Made by a program: the position numbers and the translations under genes
DNA from: Bradyrhizobium diazoefficiens
GTDB lineage: Bacteria > Pseudomonadota > Alphaproteobacteria > Rhizobiales > Xanthobacteraceae
DNA length: 64,000 nt
NCBI RefSeq assembly: GCF_018131185.1
Contig: NZ_JAFCJE010000006.1
Span: forward strand, 186,001 to 250,000
Direction of reading: 5' to 3'
Shown here: positions 16,624-25,998 of the stretch, one piece after another
How positions within the stretch are numbered: position 1 is the stretch's first letter
How the letters are laid out: every line of letters begins with the position of its first letter
The notes under the pieces: model-generated
Told to the model about the DNA's origin: nothing
Seen by the model: only the letters and a program-made list of their open reading frames with translations
The model's database searches: none

Positions 16624-16791
16624 TTACTTGATCTTGGCTTCGCGGAATTCGACGTGCTTGCGCGCAACCGGGTCGTACTTCTTCTTGACCAGCTTGTCGG
16701 TCATGGTGCGCGAATTCTTCTTGGCGACGTAGTAGAAGCCGGTGTCGGCCGAGGACACGAGCTTGACCTTGATGGTGACCGCTTTGGCCAT
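16624..16791 (-). CDS. rpmG: 50S ribosomal protein L33
   Basis: 55 residues, translated by hand from the ATG at 16791 to the TAA at 16624-16626. L33 is a small zinc-free (Cys-less) protein of the large ribosomal subunit. The sequence has the family hallmarks AKAVTIKVKLVSSADTGFYY, then KKNSRTMTDKLVKKKYDPVARKHV and ends REAKIK, as in alphaproteobacterial L33. No Cys pairs are present, so it belongs to the zinc-independent type. A terminator follows. The gene is monocistronic and is normally found near divK-pleD in rhizobia; here an 8-kb accessory block separates them. Confidence 0.95.
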   Translation of the reverse strand: MAKAVTIKVKLVSSADTGFYYVAKKNSRTMTDKLVKKKYDPVARKHVEFREAKIK

Positions 16792-16915
16792 GTTTTAAAC
16801 CTCAGAAATGAAGGGAATCTGGAGCCGGCCAAACGGCCCGCGTTGGCCGGCAACCTAGCCAGAAACCGCCTGATGTCAAGGTTTTAGGGGTTGAAAACTG
16901 CCCGAAACGGGCCCT

Positions 16916-18241
16916 TTACCCCTCGAAGAACCGGTTTTTCGGCCTGGGCAGGCCGAGATTCTCCCTCAAAGTGGGCCCTTCATACTCCTTGCGGAAAATC
17001 CCGCGGCGCTGCAGCTCCGGGACCACCTTGTCGACGAAATCGTCGAGGCCGGCGGGCAGGAACGGGAACATGATGTTGAAGCCGTCGGAGCCGCGCCCAA
17101 CCAGCCATTCCTCCATCTGGTCGGCAATGGTCTTGGCGGTGCCGACGAAGGACAGCCCGCCATAGCCGCCGACGCGTTGGGCGAGCTGGCGCACGGTGAG
17201 CTTGTCGCGGGCGGCAAGATCGACCATGCGCTGGCGGCCGCTCTTGCTGGCATTGGTCTCGGGAATGTCGGGGAGGGGACCATCCGGATCGAAGCCGGAA
17301 GCATCGGTGCCGAGGATGACGGAGAGCGAGGCGATGGCGCTGTCGTAATGCACGCGACTGTCGAGCAGCGCGCGCTTCTCCCTGGCTTCATCGACGCTGT
17401 CGCCGACCACGACGAAGGCGCCGGGGAGGATCTTGAGATGCTCGGGGTCCCGGTCGATTTTCTCCATGCGGCCCTTGATGTCGGCATAGAGCTTCTGCCC
17501 GTCAGCGAGGCTGCCGCCGCCGGTGAACACGGCTTCCGCCGTCTCGGCCGCGAGCTGCTTGCCGTCTTCGGAGGCGCCGGCCTGCACGATCACGGGCCAG
17601 CCCTGCACGGGGCGAGCGATGTTGAGGGGGCCGCGCACTTTCAGATATTTGCCGTTGTGGTCGAGCGTGTGCATCTTCTGGGGGTCGACGAACACCCCGC
17701 TCTCGACGTCGCGCACGAAGGCATCGTCGGCGAAGGAATCCCACAGGCCGGTGACGACATCGTAGAACTCGCGCGCGCGCTTGTAACGCTCGGCGTGCTC
17801 CATGTGATCGTCGAGGCCGAAATTCAGCGCCGCGTCGGGATTCGAGGTGGTGACGATGTTCCAGCCCGCACGGCCGCCGCTGAGATGGTCGAGCGAGGCG
17901 AAGCGGCGCGCGACGTGATACGGCTCGTCGAACGTGGTCGAGCCCGTCGCGATCAGGCCGATGCGCTCGGTGACGGCGGAGAGCGCCGACAGCAGCGTGA
18001 ACGGCTCGAACGACGTGACGGTGTGGCTGCGCTTGAGCGCGTTGATCGGCATGTTCAGCACGGCGAGGTGATCGGCCATGAAGAAGGCGTCGAATTTGCC
18101 GGCCTCCAACTTCTGGATCAGCGTCTTGATGTGCGAGAAGTTGAAATTGGCGTCGGGCCAGGCCCCGGGATAGCGCCAGGCGCCGGTGTGGATGCTGATC
18201 GGGCGCATGAATGCGCCAAGCTTGAGTTGCCGTTGTGCCAT
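16916..18241 (-). CDS. LLM-class flavin-dependent monooxygenase (NtaA/SnaA/DszA type)
   Basis: 441 residues from the ATG at 18241; an upstream in-frame ATG at 18277 is less likely because the family profile starts at MAQRQLKLGAFM. It shows LGAFMRPISIHTGAWRYPGA, HLSGGRAGWNIVTTSNPDAALNFG split over two segments, and PVIVQAGASEDGKQLAAE, as in FMNH2-dependent monooxygenases that attack chelators such as NTA, sulfur heterocycles or alkanesulfonates. They need a partner flavin reductase, which is not seen nearby. The physiological substrate is unknown. It is monocistronic. Confidence 0.88.
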   Translation of the reverse strand: MAQRQLKLGAFMRPISIHTGAWRYPGAWPDANFNFSHIKTLIQKLEAGKFDAFFMADHLAVLNMPINALKRSHTVTSFEPFTLLSALSAVTERIGLIATGSTTFDEPYHVARRFASLDHLSGGRAGWNIVTTSNPDAALNFGLDDHMEHAERYKRAREFYDVVTGLWDSFADDAFVRDVESGVFVDPQKMHTLDHNGKYLKVRGPLNIARPVQGWPVIVQAGASEDGKQLAAETAEAVFTGGGSLADGQKLYADIKGRMEKIDRDPEHLKILPGAFVVVGDSVDEAREKRALLDSRVHYDSAIASLSVILGTDASGFDPDGPLPDIPETNASKSGRQRMVDLAARDKLTVRQLAQRVGGYGGLSFVGTAKTIADQMEEWLVGRGSDGFNIMFPFLPAGLDDFVDKVVPELQRRGIFRKEYEGPTLRENLGLPRPKNRFFEG

Positions 18242-18350
18242 CGCCCGGGGTCCGTTCTTGGTGACGCTCGGGAACACATAGGCATGGCGGGGAACTCCGC
18301 CATCGGGAGAGGCGGGAAGATTATTTTGTTTTTTGACGCTCCCTCAGCAC

Positions 18351-18474
18351 GTCATTCCGGGGCGCCGCGGAGCGGCGAGCTATGGTGCGCAATTGCGCAC
18401 CTGAGAATCCATCGGGCCGCAAGGACTGTTGAGCGATGGATTCCGGGTTCGCGCTGCGCGCGCCCCGGAATGAC
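18351..18474. repeat. Palindromic intergenic repeat (GTCATTCCGGGGCGC type)
   Basis: Outer arms gtcattccggggcgc and gcgccccggaatgac are exact inverted copies. Inside are the palindrome ggtgcgcaattgcgcacc and the pair gaatccatcgggc / gagcgatggattc. This fills most of the gap between the Nudix and monooxygenase genes, both reverse-strand. Element family is typical for Bradyrhizobium/Rhodopseudomonas. Confidence 0.75.
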
Positions 18475-18504
18475 GGAGGAAAGAGCCGTGTCCCGCAGTG
18501 TCGG

Positions 18505-19257
18505 CTAGCTCAAAACATCCTTCTGCATCTTGCCGCCATAGAAATGGAAGAAGGGCACTGGCGCGTCGTGGCGGAGTGGGCCGGTGGCAAGGCGGGTGTC
18601 GAGCTCGTTGAGCACGTTGCGCGTCATCGGATGCAGATCGGCGAGCGGCTTCGAGCCGAGCTCGACCCAGACCAGCTCGACCAGCTCGGCATCGGCATGG
18701 ATCACGCCGTCGACGCGGTGGGTGATCGCGGAGGCATCCGCGGTGAAGAAGCGCGTGTCGAAGCGCTTGACGCGGCCGGGCGGAGTGATGGCACGGGCGA
18801 TCAGGAACAGGCTGGAGGGATCGGGCAGCAGGCCTGCATCGGCGAACGGCTTCCAGGGGCCGTCGAGCTTCGGCGTCTTGCCCTCGGACTTGCGGCCGAG
18901 GCAGAGTCCCGTCTCCTCGCAGGCTTCACGGATCGCGGCGATGGCCAGCGACTTCGCGCGCGAGGCCGGCGTCTTCGGGCTGCCCTTGGCGAGATTGGTC
19001 TCGAGCTCGGCCGTGATCGGCGCCGCACAGGGCACGCGATAGTCGGCCTTGTCGACGCGCCCGCCCGGGAAGACGAACTTGCCGGGCATGAACACCACCT
19101 TGTCGTGGCGCTTGCCGACCAGCACTTTCGGAATGGCGCCGCTGCGATCGACCAGGATCAGGGTCGCCGCATCCCTCGGGCGGAAATACGGATGGTGGTC
19201 CGCTTCCTTTTCCTCGTGAACCCGGGCTTTCTCCGCAACTTGCGTCGTATCCGTCAT
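18505..19257 (-). CDS. Nudix family hydrolase
   Basis: 250 residues. Nudix enzymes hydrolyse nucleoside diphosphates linked to another group. The Nudix box is split: GGRVDKADYRVPC starts it, and AAIREACEETGL supplies the REx2EExG core about 40 residues later, so there is an insert between the leading Gly and the catalytic helix, as in the NUDT8/CoA-pyrophosphatase-like subgroup. The N-terminal segment is HPYFRPRDAATLILVDRSG and the end FFHFYGGKMQKDVLS. It lies 32 bp after the DUF983 gene on the same strand, and both follow rnr. Substrate unknown. Confidence 0.85.
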   Translation of the reverse strand: MTDTTQVAEKARVHEEKEADHHPYFRPRDAATLILVDRSGAIPKVLVGKRHDKVVFMPGKFVFPGGRVDKADYRVPCAAPITAELETNLAKGSPKTPASRAKSLAIAAIREACEETGLCLGRKSEGKTPKLDGPWKPFADAGLLPDPSSLFLIARAITPPGRVKRFDTRFFTADASAITHRVDGVIHADAELVELVWVELGSKPLADLHPMTRNVLNELDTRLATGPLRHDAPVPFFHFYGGKMQKDVLS

Positions 19258-19289
19258 GTCCTCACCCAGACCGTTCTTGCTTATTTGGC

Positions 19290-19730
19290 TTAGACAGGCG
19301 GAATACCATCCGGAGGGTTCTCGTCAAACCCGTGCATGCGCAGAGCCCATTGCAAGCCGACCACAGCTCCCTTGACGGGCTGCAGCAGCGCCAGTGAGGC
19401 GACGAAGGTGAAGGGCAGATAGGCGGCGAAGCTGATCCAGACCGGCGTGGTGTAATTGGTTTCGATCCACAAGACGGCCGGCACCACGATGTGGCCGACG
19501 ATGACGATCACGAGATAGGCCGGCAGATCGTCGGCGCGATGCGGTGTGAAATCGAGGCCGCATTTGGCGCAATTGTCCGCGGTCTTCAGGAAGGCGCGGA
19601 ACAGCTTTCCCTCGCCGCAGCGCGGGCAGCGGCCGCGAAAGCCGCGCTTCATTGCCGTCCAGAGATCTCGCTTCTCGACCAGACCCGTCTCGCGCGTCCA
19701 GATTTTTGGGGCCGTGCTCGTCGTCACCAT
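19290..19730 (-). CDS. DUF983 family membrane protein
   Basis: 146 residues. Near the N-terminus is a four-Cys zinc-ribbon-like unit: CPRCGEGKLF, then NCAKCGLDF, followed by two hydrophobic segments around residues 73-90 (YLVIVIVGHIVVPAVLW) and 97-115. This is the DUF983 pattern, an inner-membrane protein of unknown function often located near rnr or cytochrome oxidase genes. Its first 7 bp overlap the rnr 3' end, so it is probably translated from the same message. Confidence 0.85.
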   Translation of the reverse strand: MVTTSTAPKIWTRETGLVEKRDLWTAMKRGFRGRCPRCGEGKLFRAFLKTADNCAKCGLDFTPHRADDLPAYLVIVIVGHIVVPAVLWIETNYTTPVWISFAAYLPFTFVASLALLQPVKGAVVGLQWALRMHGFDENPPDGIPPV

Positions 19731-22081
19731 GCTTTGCCCTTTTTACCCCCGCCTTTTGCCTTGTTCTTTCCTTTGCCCTTCTTCGGCTTGCCGGACTTGT
19801 GTTTTGCCGGCTTGCGTTTTTTATCCGGGCTGCGTCCGGGATGCGCCTTGAACGAGGGGCGGCGTTGCGGGCCGGATGGCCTGCGGCCTCGCGGCGCGCT
19901 TTCACTGGCCGACGACAGCAGCTCGAAGCGCAGCGCGCCCGCGATGGGAGCAGCTTCTATCAGGCGGACGTCGACCACGTCGCCGAGCTGATACATGGTG
20001 CCGCTGCGCGTGCCGACGAGGGCGTGCCGGCCCTCGTCATAGTTGAAATATTCCGTGCCGAGGGATCGGATCGGGATCAGGCCGTCGGCGCCGGTCTCGG
20101 CAAGCTTGACGAACAGGCCGGCGCGCGTGACGCCGGAGACGCGGCCCTGGAAGCTTGAACCGATGCGATCGGCGAGATGGTGGGCGATCAGGCGATCGAC
20201 GGTCTCGCGCTCCGCCTTCATCGCGCGGCGTTCGGTCACCGAGATGTGGGCGGCGACCTCGCCGAGGCTTTCCGGCGACTCGCTGTCGGGCAGGGCGCCT
20301 TCGCCGAGGCCGAGCGCGCGAACCAGCGCGCGGTGCACGACGAGGTCGGCATAGCGGCGGATCGGCGAGGTGAAGTGCGCGTAGCGGCGCAGGTTCAGGC
20401 CGAAATGACCGTAATTTTCGGAGGAATATTCGGCCTGCGCCTGGGCCCGCAGCACCACCTCGCTCACCAGCGGGTAATAATCATGGCCTTCGAGCTGGGC
20501 CAACACGCGGTTGAACAGGGTAGGGCGTAGCGCGCCTGATTTGGTGAAGGGGATATCCAGCGTTTCAAGAAATTCACTGAGCGCGTGGACCTTTTCCAAG
20601 GTCGGCTCGTCATGCACGCGGTAGATCAGCGGGAGCGACTTCTTCTCCAGCATCTCGGCCGCGGCGACGTTGGCGAGGATCATGAACTCCTCGATCAGCT
20701 TGTGCGCGTCGAGCCTTTCCGGCACGACGACGCGGTCGACCGTGCCGTCGCTCTTCAGGAGGATCTTGCGCTCGGGCAGATCGAGATTGAGCGGATCGCG
20801 CTCGTCGCGTGCGCGCTTGGCGCAGGCATAGGCGGCATAGAGCGGCCGCAGGATCGGATCGAGTAGGGGGCCGGTGGCGTCGTCCGGCCGGCCGTCGATC
20901 GCGGCCTGCGCCTGCGCATAGCTCAGCTTTGCGGCCGAGCGCATCAGGATGCGATGAAAACTGTGCGAACGCTTGCGGCCGTCGGGGCCGAGCACCATCC
21001 GCACCGCGAGCGCGCCGCGCGGCTCGCCCGGCACCAGCGAGCACAGATTGTTGGAGATGCGCTCGGGCAGCATCGGCACGACGCGGTCGGGGAAGTAGAC
21101 CGAGTTGCCGCGGTCGAGCGCGTCGCGGTCGAGCGCGGTCCCCGGCCGGACGTAGAAGCTGACGTCGGCGATGGCGACGTTGACGATGAAGCCGCCCTTG
21201 TTGTTCGGATCAGGATCGGGCTCGGCGTGCACCGCGTCGTCATGATCTTTCGCGTCCGGCGGATCGATGGTGACGAGCGGCACGTCGCGCCAGTCCTCGC
21301 GCCCCTTCAGGTTCGCGGGCTCTGCGGCTTCCGCCTCGCGCTCGGCGGCAGGTGAGAATTGCAGGGGGATGTCATGGGCGTAGATTGCGATCAGGCTGAT
21401 CGCCTTCTCCGACTTGACCGAGCCGAGCTTCTCCTTGACCCGGCCGGACGCAAGCCCAAAGCTGCGCGTGCGGACGATGTCGACGCTGACGAGGTCGCCG
21501 TCCTGCGCGCCGTGCGTATCGGCCGCCGCGATGTTCAGTTCGCGGTCGGCGGCCTTCTTGTCGACGGGCACGAGCCGGCCGCCGCCTTCGGGAAGGCTGC
21601 GGAACACGCCGAGGATACGGCTCTTGGCCTTGTCGAAGACCTTGATGACGTGGCCGAGATAGGCCGGGCCTTCGGCCTCGTTGCTCGGCTCGACGCGCAG
21701 CAGCACGCGGTCGCGAACACCGGCGACGGTGCCCGGCTTTGGCCGGCGCGGCATCTGGATGCGGATCTTCGGCGGCTCGCCGCTTTCGACCTCGTCCCAT
21801 TCCGTTGGGGAGGCGATCAATTCGCCGTCGGAGTCGCGTCCGGTAATGTCGGCGACAAGGGTCGGCGGCAGCGCGTCCGGCTCGGACACCTTGTGACGTT
21901 TTTTCTTGATGGTCCCGTCGTCGGCGAGCTCGCGCAGCATGCGCTTGAGCTCGACGCGATCGGCGTTCTTCAGGCCGAACTCGCGCGCAATTTCGCGAGT
22001 CCCGACCTTTCCTAGATTTGCCTTGATGAAGGCGACGATGGCTTGCCTGTCGGGAAAGCCACGGTCATTTTTGCGTTTCAC
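19724..22081 (-). CDS. rnr: Ribonuclease R (3'-5' exoribonuclease)
   Basis: 785 residues. RNase R degrades structured RNAs processively. Order: N-terminal helix-turn-helix-like region (TREIAREFGLKNADRVELKR), two cold-shock-like OB folds, the RNB catalytic domain with TIDPPDAKDHDDAV around residues 275-290 supplying the metal-binding Asp residues, RISNNLCSLVPGEPR, and an S1 domain (FQGRVSGVTRAGLFVKLAETG). It ends with a Lys/Gly-rich tail from about residue 745, typical for the enzyme. The order topA-rnr-DUF983 on the reverse strand is shared with other Rhizobiales. Only 34 bp separate it from topA. Confidence 0.95.
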   Translation of the reverse strand: MKRKNDRGFPDRQAIVAFIKANLGKVGTREIAREFGLKNADRVELKRMLRELADDGTIKKKRHKVSEPDALPPTLVADITGRDSDGELIASPTEWDEVESGEPPKIRIQMPRRPKPGTVAGVRDRVLLRVEPSNEAEGPAYLGHVIKVFDKAKSRILGVFRSLPEGGGRLVPVDKKAADRELNIAAADTHGAQDGDLVSVDIVRTRSFGLASGRVKEKLGSVKSEKAISLIAIYAHDIPLQFSPAAEREAEAAEPANLKGREDWRDVPLVTIDPPDAKDHDDAVHAEPDPDPNNKGGFIVNVAIADVSFYVRPGTALDRDALDRGNSVYFPDRVVPMLPERISNNLCSLVPGEPRGALAVRMVLGPDGRKRSHSFHRILMRSAAKLSYAQAQAAIDGRPDDATGPLLDPILRPLYAAYACAKRARDERDPLNLDLPERKILLKSDGTVDRVVVPERLDAHKLIEEFMILANVAAAEMLEKKSLPLIYRVHDEPTLEKVHALSEFLETLDIPFTKSGALRPTLFNRVLAQLEGHDYYPLVSEVVLRAQAQAEYSSENYGHFGLNLRRYAHFTSPIRRYADLVVHRALVRALGLGEGALPDSESPESLGEVAAHISVTERRAMKAERETVDRLIAHHLADRIGSSFQGRVSGVTRAGLFVKLAETGADGLIPIRSLGTEYFNYDEGRHALVGTRSGTMYQLGDVVDVRLIEAAPIAGALRFELLSSASESAPRGRRPSGPQRRPSFKAHPGRSPDKKRKPAKHKSGKPKKGKGKNKAKGGGKKGKAW

Positions 22082-22115
22082 TTAGCCTCTAATTCTTGAT
22101 CTCAAGTCTTGTTGT

Positions 22116-24866
22116 TCAAGGCTTGCCGGCACTCTTCTTGGCCGGAGCCTTGCTGGCGGCGGCCTTGGTCGGCGACGTCTTGGCCGACGACGGCACGGCG
22201 GCGCGCGCCTTGCTGGTGGATTCGGTTTTCGATTTGGCCGCGGCTTTCTTCGCGGCCGGTTTCTTCGGCTTTGGCGCGGCGTCCTCGCCGTCCGCGGCCT
22301 TCGCCACAGCCTTCTTGGTGGCCTTGGCCGGCTTTGCGGCCTTCTTCGGCTTCTTGCCGCCGCCCTTGGCCGTGCGCTCGTCGATCAGCGCGATCGCCTG
22401 CGGCAGCGTGACGGTGTCCTTTTCGAACTCGGCCGGGATCGTCGCGTTGACGCCGCCGGCGGTGACGTAAGCACCGTAACGGCCGCTCTTGACGGTGACG
22501 GTGCCCAGCGTCGGATGATCGCCGATCGCCTTGCCGGGATCGGCGCCGAAGCGGCGGCTCGGGCCCTTGGCGACCTTCTCCGCGATCAGCGTGACCGCGC
22601 GGTTGAGGCCGATGTCGAACACCTCGTCGCCGGCTTCCAGGCTGGCATAGGTCTTCTCGTGCTTCACGAACGGCCCGAAGCGGCCGAGACCTGCGGTGAT
22701 GGGCTGGCCGGTTTCCGGATGCTTGCCGATCTCGCGCGGCAGCGACAGCAGCTTCAGCGCGAGCTCGAGCTCGACATCGCCGGGCGAGGTGCCCTTCGGG
22801 ATGCCTGCGCGCTTCGGCTTCTCGCCTTCCTCGTAGTCCTTCTGCTCGCCGAGCTGGATGTAGGGGCCGAAGCGGCCGGCCTTGACCCAGACATCGCGAC
22901 CGGTCTCGGGGTCCTGGCCGAGCGAGCGGTCGGCAGTCGCCTCGCCATCGGCGGCGAGCTGGCGGGTGTAGCGACACTCAGGATAGTTCGAGCAGCCGAC
23001 GAAGGCGCCGAACTTGCCGGCCTTCAGATTGAGACGGCCATTGCCGCAGCTGGGGCACTGCCTGATGTCGCCCCCATCGGGCCGCGGCGGATAGATGTGC
23101 TGTCCGAGCATGTCGTCGAGCACGTCGAGCACCTGCGCCACGCGCAGATCCTTGATCTCGTCGACGGCGCCGATGAAGCCGGTCCAGAAATCCTTCAGCA
23201 CCTGCTGCCAGGAGATCTCATTGTTGGAGATGCGGTCGAGCTGCTCTTCCAGATTGGCGGTGAAATCGTATTCGACGTAGCGGGCAAAGAAGCTTTCGAG
23301 GAACGCGACCACGACGCGGCCCTTGTCCTCGCCGTGCAGGCGCTTCTTCTCCAGCTTGACGTAGCCGCGGTCCTTCAGCACCTGGAGGATCGAGGCATAG
23401 GTCGAGGGCCGGCCGATGCCGAGTTCTTCCATGCGCTTGACGAGCGAGGCCTCGGAGAAGCGCGGCGGCGGCTCGGTGAAATGCTGGGTGACCGACAGGC
23501 TCTGCCGCTTGAGCGCGTCGTTCGGGCTCATCGCGGGCAGGCGGCGCGAATCCTCGTCTTCCTCGTCGTCGCGGCCTTCCTGGTAGAGCGCGAGGAAGCC
23601 GTCGAACTTGACGACCTGACCGGTGGCGCGCAGCTCGAGCGTGCGACCACCCGCCTTCGCCGCGATGTCGACGGTGGTGCGCTCCAGCTCGGCGGATTCC
23701 ATCTGGCTCGCGATGGTGCGCTTCCAGATCAGCTCATAGAGTTTCGCCTGATCGGCATCGAGCCTGCGGCTCATGCTGTCGGGGCGGCGGGACATGTCGG
23801 TCGGGCGGATCGCTTCGTGCGCTTCCTGGGCGTTCTTGGCCTTGGCCTGATACTGGCGCGGCGCGTCCGGCACGTAGGCGTTGCCGTAATCCTCGCCGAT
23901 CACCTTGCGCGCCTGGGTGATCGCGGACGGATCGATCTGCACGCCGTCGGTACGCATATAAGTAATGAGTCCGGTGGTCTCGCCGCCGATGTCGATGCCT
24001 TCATAGAGGCGCTGGGCGATGCGCATCGTGTGCGCCGGCGCGAAGCCGTATTTGCGGCTAGCTTCCTGCTGCAGCGTCGAGGTGGTGAAGGGCGCCTGCG
24101 GATTGCGCCGGGCCGGCTTTGCGTCGACCGCGGTGACGGCATAGCTGGCGGTTTCCAGCGCCTTCTTGAAGTCTTCGGCTTCCGCGCCGGTGCCGATGTC
24201 GAGGCGCTGGATCTTCTTGCCGTCGGCGCCGACGAGGCGGGCCTCGAACGCATCGCCGCGCGGGGTCAGCAGGGTCGCGATCAGCGACCAATATTCGCGC
24301 GCGACGAACTTCTCGATCTCGAGCTCGCGGTCGCACACGAGGCGCAGCGCCACCGACTGCACGCGGCCGGCCGAGCGGGCGCCCGGCAGCTTGCGCCACA
24401 GCACGGGGGAGAGGGTGAAGCCGACGAGGTAGTCCAGCGCACGGCGCGCCATATAGGCGTCGACCAGCGCACCGTCGATCTGGCGCGGATGCTTCATCGC
24501 GTCCGTGACCGCCTGCTTGGTGATGGCGTTGAACACCACGCGCTCGATCTTCTGGTCCTTCAGCGCGCGCTTTTCCTTCAGCACCTCCAGCACGTGCCAG
24601 GAGATGGCCTCGCCCTCGCGATCAGGGTCGGTGGCGAGAATCAGGCGGTCGGCGTTCTTCAGGGACTTGGCGATGTCGTTGAGCCTGCCGGCCGCCTTGG
24701 GGTCGACCTCCCAGATCATCTTGAAATTGGCCTCGGGATCGACGGAGCCGTTCTTGGCGGGCAGGTCGCGGACATGGCCGAACGAAGCCAGGACCTCGTA
24801 CGACGAGCCCAGATATTTGTTGATCGTCTTGGCTTTCGCCGGCGACTCCACAATGACGATATTCAT
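22116..24866 (-). CDS. topA: DNA topoisomerase I
   Basis: 916 residues from the ATG at 24866; the family starts exactly at MNIVIVESPAKAKTINKYLG, so upstream ATGs in the same frame are rejected. TopA relaxes negative supercoils by cutting one strand. It has the TOPRIM domain (ATDPDREGEAISWH), the catalytic Tyr in GLITYMRTDGVQ around residue 303, the KKRLHGEDKGR region, a Cys-containing zinc domain (CPSCGNGRLNLKAGKFGAF) at about 600, and repeated GRFGPYIQLG-type C-terminal modules, then a Lys/Ala-rich tail. The tail is longer than in E. coli, as usual for alphaproteobacteria. Start of a topA-rnr-DUF983-Nudix run. Confidence 0.96.
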   Translation of the reverse strand: MNIVIVESPAKAKTINKYLGSSYEVLASFGHVRDLPAKNGSVDPEANFKMIWEVDPKAAGRLNDIAKSLKNADRLILATDPDREGEAISWHVLEVLKEKRALKDQKIERVVFNAITKQAVTDAMKHPRQIDGALVDAYMARRALDYLVGFTLSPVLWRKLPGARSAGRVQSVALRLVCDRELEIEKFVAREYWSLIATLLTPRGDAFEARLVGADGKKIQRLDIGTGAEAEDFKKALETASYAVTAVDAKPARRNPQAPFTTSTLQQEASRKYGFAPAHTMRIAQRLYEGIDIGGETTGLITYMRTDGVQIDPSAITQARKVIGEDYGNAYVPDAPRQYQAKAKNAQEAHEAIRPTDMSRRPDSMSRRLDADQAKLYELIWKRTIASQMESAELERTTVDIAAKAGGRTLELRATGQVVKFDGFLALYQEGRDDEEDEDSRRLPAMSPNDALKRQSLSVTQHFTEPPPRFSEASLVKRMEELGIGRPSTYASILQVLKDRGYVKLEKKRLHGEDKGRVVVAFLESFFARYVEYDFTANLEEQLDRISNNEISWQQVLKDFWTGFIGAVDEIKDLRVAQVLDVLDDMLGQHIYPPRPDGGDIRQCPSCGNGRLNLKAGKFGAFVGCSNYPECRYTRQLAADGEATADRSLGQDPETGRDVWVKAGRFGPYIQLGEQKDYEEGEKPKRAGIPKGTSPGDVELELALKLLSLPREIGKHPETGQPITAGLGRFGPFVKHEKTYASLEAGDEVFDIGLNRAVTLIAEKVAKGPSRRFGADPGKAIGDHPTLGTVTVKSGRYGAYVTAGGVNATIPAEFEKDTVTLPQAIALIDERTAKGGGKKPKKAAKPAKATKKAVAKAADGEDAAPKPKKPAAKKAAAKSKTESTSKARAAVPSSAKTSPTKAAASKAPAKKSAGKP

Positions 24867-25058
24867 GTAGTTCCAGTAACTTATGGGAAAATCTTGGGCC
24901 GAAAACGAAAGGACTCGGGTCGGCCGTTTCGACCCGAACATGGGTGGTGAGGTCGTTCCTGTCAAATCGAAGGGTGTTGAAGGCCGCCGCGATGGGAAAA
25001 GTTTCATATCGAGAAAGTTGCAGAATACCACCTTGGAGTTGCGGCCGATGTCGGCGTA

Positions 25059-25334
25059 ATGTTTCACCGGGGCATGGATTCGGGGTGGGGTCTGGTGACT
25101 AAGCCGGGAAAGAAACGGCCGCGCGTCGCATCAGGCGCGCCGGGGGGCTCGCGCCACGAGGAACCGGGCGAAGGCGGGGCGGATGAGGCGGTCGCCTTCA
25201 TTGCCGAGCAGAGCGCCGCCCTGCGCAAGCTCGCCGAGCGCCACAAGCTGCACGTGTTACATTATTTATTAGGCATGACGCAGCTCGAGGCCGACGAGCA
25301 CTTGAGGCTGCGGAGCAAGCGCAAGCTGTCGTGA
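25059..25334 (+). CDS. Conserved hypothetical protein
   Basis: 91 residues, divergent from topA. The N-terminal third is Gly/Arg/Lys-rich and likely disordered (GKKRPRVASGAPGG). The rest is helical: AVAFIAEQSAALRKLAERHKLHVLHYLLGMTQLEADEHLRLRSKRKLS. I recall similar small proteins ending in LRGKRKLS across Bradyrhizobium, with no known function. A second ATG at 25074 is also possible. No signal peptide or membrane segment. Confidence 0.65.
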   Translation: MFHRGMDSGWGLVTKPGKKRPRVASGAPGGSRHEEPGEGGADEAVAFIAEQSAALRKLAERHKLHVLHYLLGMTQLEADEHLRLRSKRKLS

Positions 25335-25343
25335 ACACGACAT

Positions 25344-25458
25344 GCTGCTGGTTCCGTGATCCCCGCGCAACGGCAAAGCCGTTGTCGCTGGAGGCGTGAG
25401 CGGACGCCCCGGGGGGCGGTGACAGATTGAGAGCGCGGCTCTGACCTCGCAATGACAG
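25344..25458. repeat. Probable dispersed intergenic repeat
   Basis: The gap after the small hypothetical gene contains gatccccgcgcaacggcaaagccgttgtcgctgg and ends gctctgacctcgcaatgaca, a tail resembling those of common Bradyrhizobium repeats. Arm pairing is weaker than in the other elements, for example aacggc-aaa-gccgtt. No gene is seen in it. Confidence 0.35.
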
Positions 25459-25479
25459 CGTGGTGGCAGCCGTGCGCGT

Positions 25480-25947
25480 TCAGGCCGATCGCCGTCGCGG
25501 AGCCGACCGCGGCTTCAGCATTGTCTCCGCCGAGCTGAGCAGCCGCCCGTCCTCCGCGCGCATCTCCAGCTTCTTCACCGGGCGGCCCTTCTCGCGATCA
25601 ACCAGGATGGTCGCGATTTCCTCGGGGCGATCGTCGAATTCCTCACTCCATTGCCGCAGCGCGACCAGGATCGGGAAGGTACCGCGGCCTTTTGGCGTCA
25701 GCACATATTCTTGATACGCGCTGCCGTCGGAGGCGGGGGCGGTCGCCAGGATGCCGTGATCGACCAGCGCGCGCAGCCGCGCCGACAAGATGTTCTTGGC
25801 CATGCCGAGCCTGTTCTGAAACTCGCCGAAGCGGCGCTGGCCGGACAGCGCCTCACGGATGATCAGCAGCGACCACCAATCGCCGATCGCGTCCAGCGCC
25901 CGTGCGACCGGGCAGGAATCGCTTTCGAAGCTCGTTCGTTTCACCAT
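25480..25947 (-). CDS. HxlR family winged-helix transcriptional regulator
   Basis: 155 residues from the ATG at 25947. The HxlR core reads CPVARALDAIGDWWSLLIIREALSGQRRFGEFQN, then GMAKNILSARLRALVDHGIL, followed by the wing and YVLTPKGRGTFPILVALRQW. Cys21-type residues near the N-terminus (DSCPVARAL) sit where redox-sensing HxlR proteins such as YodB/HypR carry their Cys, though redox sensing is inferred only. It is divergent from an SDR gene, with a long inverted repeat between them that is its likely operator. Confidence 0.87.
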   Translation of the reverse strand: MVKRTSFESDSCPVARALDAIGDWWSLLIIREALSGQRRFGEFQNRLGMAKNILSARLRALVDHGILATAPASDGSAYQEYVLTPKGRGTFPILVALRQWSEEFDDRPEEIATILVDREKGRPVKKLEMRAEDGRLLSSAETMLKPRSAPRRRSA

Positions 25948-25998
25948 CGTCCATGTCCCACAGCATTTCGCCAAGTCTGGCGCCGATCACACGCTTGT

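Noticed and set aside
22515..24950. 811-codon open frame antisense to topA
   Set aside because: It lies wholly on the opposite strand of topA, shows no domain, and its composition follows the topA codons; high GC commonly produces such frames.
24867..25067. N-terminal extension of TopA up to 25067
   Set aside because: The family begins at MNIVIVESPAKAK and the extra 67 residues show no resemblance.
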